A DNA stretch of 64,000 bases. Origin: JAEUWI01 sp942492815 (GTDB lineage: Bacteria > Hydrogenedentota > Hydrogenedentia > Hydrogenedentales > JAEUWI01). Of this stretch, positions 62,434-64,000 are shown piece after piece (the stretch's first letter is position 1; each line of letters begins with the position of its first letter). Under the pieces are notes generated by a model that ran no database searches, was not told the origin of the DNA, and saw only the letters and a program-made list of their open reading frames with translations. The position numbers were made by a program, and so were the translations under genes. The DNA lies in NCBI GenBank assembly GCA_942492815.1, contig OW818658.1:6634001-6698000 (forward strand), read 5' to 3'.

Positions 62434-64000
62434 ATGCGCTGCCGCCCCCTTGCCTCTTGTCTCATCGCCCTGAGCGTCGTCGCACCATGCGCCTTCGCCC
62501 AGAGCCGCCTGGAAGTCCTGCCCTTTGGCCCCACTGAGCGCCTTCGGCCCACCGGCGATCTCGCCATCCTTCCCCCACCTGCCTTCCGGGCGGCCCGGAA
62601 CGAAACTGAGTCGCTCCAGTTCGCCATCCGGGCCGTGGGCGGCAATCTGACCAAGGTGGATCTGAGCCTCTCGCCCTTTGCCCTGGCCGACGGGACCCAG
62701 CTTCCGGCGGCGGCGGCCGTGCTCTACCGCGAGGTGCCCGTCAATGTTCGTCATTCGTCGCCCCGGGCCACCGAGGCGCCAGGCCTGATTCCGGACGCGC
62801 TGGTACCCCTGCTCCATCCCCAGACGGGCGACAAGATTAAGCCCCACTACTGGAACGGCGAAAAGCTGGAAGGCGCGGCCTATGGCGGGACGCCCTTTGA
62901 TATATGGCAGGAGCACAACGAAGGAATCTGGCTCGATGTCCATGTGCCGGCGGATGCTGTGCCGGGCGACTATACGGCCACCCTCCGCATGACGGCAGAA
63001 AATGTGGAAGCGGTGGAATTGCCCGTGACCCTGACGGTGTGGGACTTCACCCTGCCCGACGGCCCTACCCACGAGAATCACTTTGGCGGCTTCGGTTCTC
63101 TGGCGGCCTACCATAAGCTGGAAAGCACCAGCCCGGAATTCATCGAACTGGAGGAGCGCTACAGCGCCGAGTTGGCGGCCCACCGCCTCAGCCCGGAAAT
63201 TCCCCATCACCTCCTGCCCGCCGCGGGGGAGGACGGGGCTGCCGCGTTTACGCCCGAGGTGGATGCGGCCATCACGGCTTTCGTGGAGCGCCACCACGTC
63301 ACCAATTTCCACATTCCGTCCGCGCCCTTTGGTGATGCCGACCGCGAGAAGGCCCTGCGCTTCTACCGCTCGTGGTACGAATATCTCGAACAGAAAGGCT
63401 GGGCGGATCGCGCCTACCTCTACATGCTTGATGAGCCCAATGAAATAGAAGCCTATGAGCGCGTGCGCGACTTGGGTGCGCTGGTGCGCGAGGCTCACCC
63501 GAACATACGGCGGCTCGTGGTGGAGCAGACCTACACCCAGGATCCCGCCTGGCCCTCGCTGGAGGAGTCCATGGACATCTGGTGCCCGCTCTTTGGCTTT
63601 GTGGACGAAGCCAGCACGAAGCGCCTTCAGGCCCAGGGCGAGCACGTGTGGAGCTACACCGCCCTGACCCAGACCGCGCCGCCCTATCATCCCGAAATCG
63701 AACAGGTGAAGTCCGACCTGCCGCCCTTCTGGGAGATCGACTTCCCCGTTACCTCCTACCGCATCGCACCCTGGCTCAACCGCCGCTACGGGATCACGGG
63801 CCTGCTCTACTGGTCCCTCGTCTATTATGGATCGCCCGACCGAGACCCCTGGCAGGATCCCGGCTTCCGTGTTCGCTGGAATGGCGAAGGTGCCCTCTTC
63901 TACCCCGGAAACGCCGTCGGCATCGACGGCCCCATTGCGTCCATCCGCCTGAAGAGCCTCCGCGACGGCATGGAGGACTACGAGTACTTCGCGCTGCTGG
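62434..64000 (+). CDS. Secreted DUF4091 protein, GH-like (3' end outside window)
   Basis: The ATG at 62434 follows AAGGAAA (62420-62426), and the frame is open to base 64000 (522 codons). A signal peptide (LASCLIALSVVAPCAFAQ) is followed by an N-terminal beta domain (AARNETESLQFAIRAVGG; GIWLDVHVPADAVPGDYTAT). A barrel-like region follows with YLYMLDEPNEIEAYERV, whose Asp-Glu pair sits where a glycosidase acid could. SLRDGMEDYEYFALL near the end is the DUF4091 signature. Such proteins are common in gut and PVC glycan-degraders and are presumed glycoside hydrolases. The substrate is unknown. Confidence 0.88.
   Translation, partial: MRCRPLASCLIALSVVAPCAFAQSRLEVLPFGPTERLRPTGDLAILPPPAFRAARNETESLQFAIRAVGGNLTKVDLSLSPFALADGTQLPAAAAVLYREVPVNVRHSSPRATEAPGLIPDALVPLLHPQTGDKIKPHYWNGEKLEGAAYGGTPFDIWQEHNEGIWLDVHVPADAVPGDYTATLRMTAENVEAVELPVTLTVWDFTLPDGPTHENHFGGFGSLAAYHKLESTSPEFIELEERYSAELAAHRLSPEIPHHLLPAAGEDGAAAFTPEVDAAITAFVERHHVTNFHIPSAPFGDADREKALRFYRSWYEYLEQKGWADRAYLYMLDEPNEIEAYERVRDLGALVREAHPNIRRLVVEQTYTQDPAWPSLEESMDIWCPLFGFVDEASTKRLQAQGEHVWSYTALTQTAPPYHPEIEQVKSDLPPFWEIDFPVTSYRIAPWLNRRYGITGLLYWSLVYYGSPDRDPWQDPGFRVRWNGEGALFYPGNAVGIDGPIASIRLKSLRDGMEDYEYFALL

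Overview
The window is about 64 kb of GC-rich bacterial chromosome with no rRNA, tRNA, phage or transposase gene that I can see. The gene content points to a free-living, polysaccharide-degrading bacterium of the Planctomycetes/PVC neighbourhood or Candidatus Hydrogenedentota. The evidence is a DUF1549/DUF1553 plus DUF1501 pair, a DUF1559-type prepilin-like protein, Tat-exported Gfo/Idh/MocA oxidoreductase, formylglycine sulfatases, a DUF4091 protein and several VAHDFNN-type hybrid kinases. This placement is inference from gene families, not a phylogeny.

Layout. 1-9.9 kb: the C-terminal part of catalase-peroxidase katG with its terminator, a GAF/zinc-motif protein, a secreted GH-like protein, a hybrid histidine kinase, a DUF1559 prepilin-like protein, an atypical radical SAM protein and a small ArsR regulator. 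9.9-15.4 kb (minus strand): a receiver-domain remnant and the DUF1549/DUF1553-DUF1501 operon. 15.5-28 kb (plus strand): a second large hybrid kinase, a propeller/toroid protein, two sulfatases, a metallophosphoesterase and two uncharacterised proteins. 28-35 kb: glycosyltransferase, Gfo/Idh/MocA oxidoreductase, Ig-like secreted protein, TPR protein and a second metallophosphoesterase. 35.5-38.3 kb: a third hybrid kinase. 38.3-42 kb: a decayed gene fragment, then a persulfide/thiosulfate operon (ArsR regulator, rhodanese-DUF2892, TauE/SafE permease, MBL-rhodanese) with a near-consensus promoter, matching operators and a terminator. 42-53.4 kb: a third metallophosphoesterase and a sugar-catabolism block (alpha/beta hydrolase, PcRGLX-like lyase-family protein, membrane protein, SDR, zinc MDR, Nramp-like transporter). 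53.5-56 kb: a 39-residue protein, an amphi-Trp protein and a large orphan. 56-62 kb (minus strand): an acyl-activation cassette. 62.4 kb to the end: a DUF4091 protein that runs off the window.

The most novel system is the cassette at 56186-61943: a fused MBOAT-SGNH membrane acyltransferase, a stand-alone carrier protein, an amino-acid adenylating enzyme and an acyl-CoA-dehydrogenase-like flavoprotein. The topology recalls DltABCD, but the adenylation pocket reads D-L-L-Y-F-A-L-V-C. This differs from DltA and nearly matches the code I remember for prolyl ligases of pyrrole-2-carboxylate pathways (PltF/CloN4 type). With the dehydrogenase this suggests that a prolyl carrier is oxidised to pyrrole-2-carboxyl and then transferred to an exported glycan. 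This is a hypothesis.

A second pattern is a set of unrelated intergenic repeat families. Most are built from 9-bp units and are often arranged as inverted arms (21.9, 23.4, 31.1, 48.3, 50.7, 51.8 and 57.4 kb; 8-9 bp versions at 26.3 and 42.1 kb). A third is a recurring promoter form, TTGCnn-N18-TAnACT, ahead of several genes.
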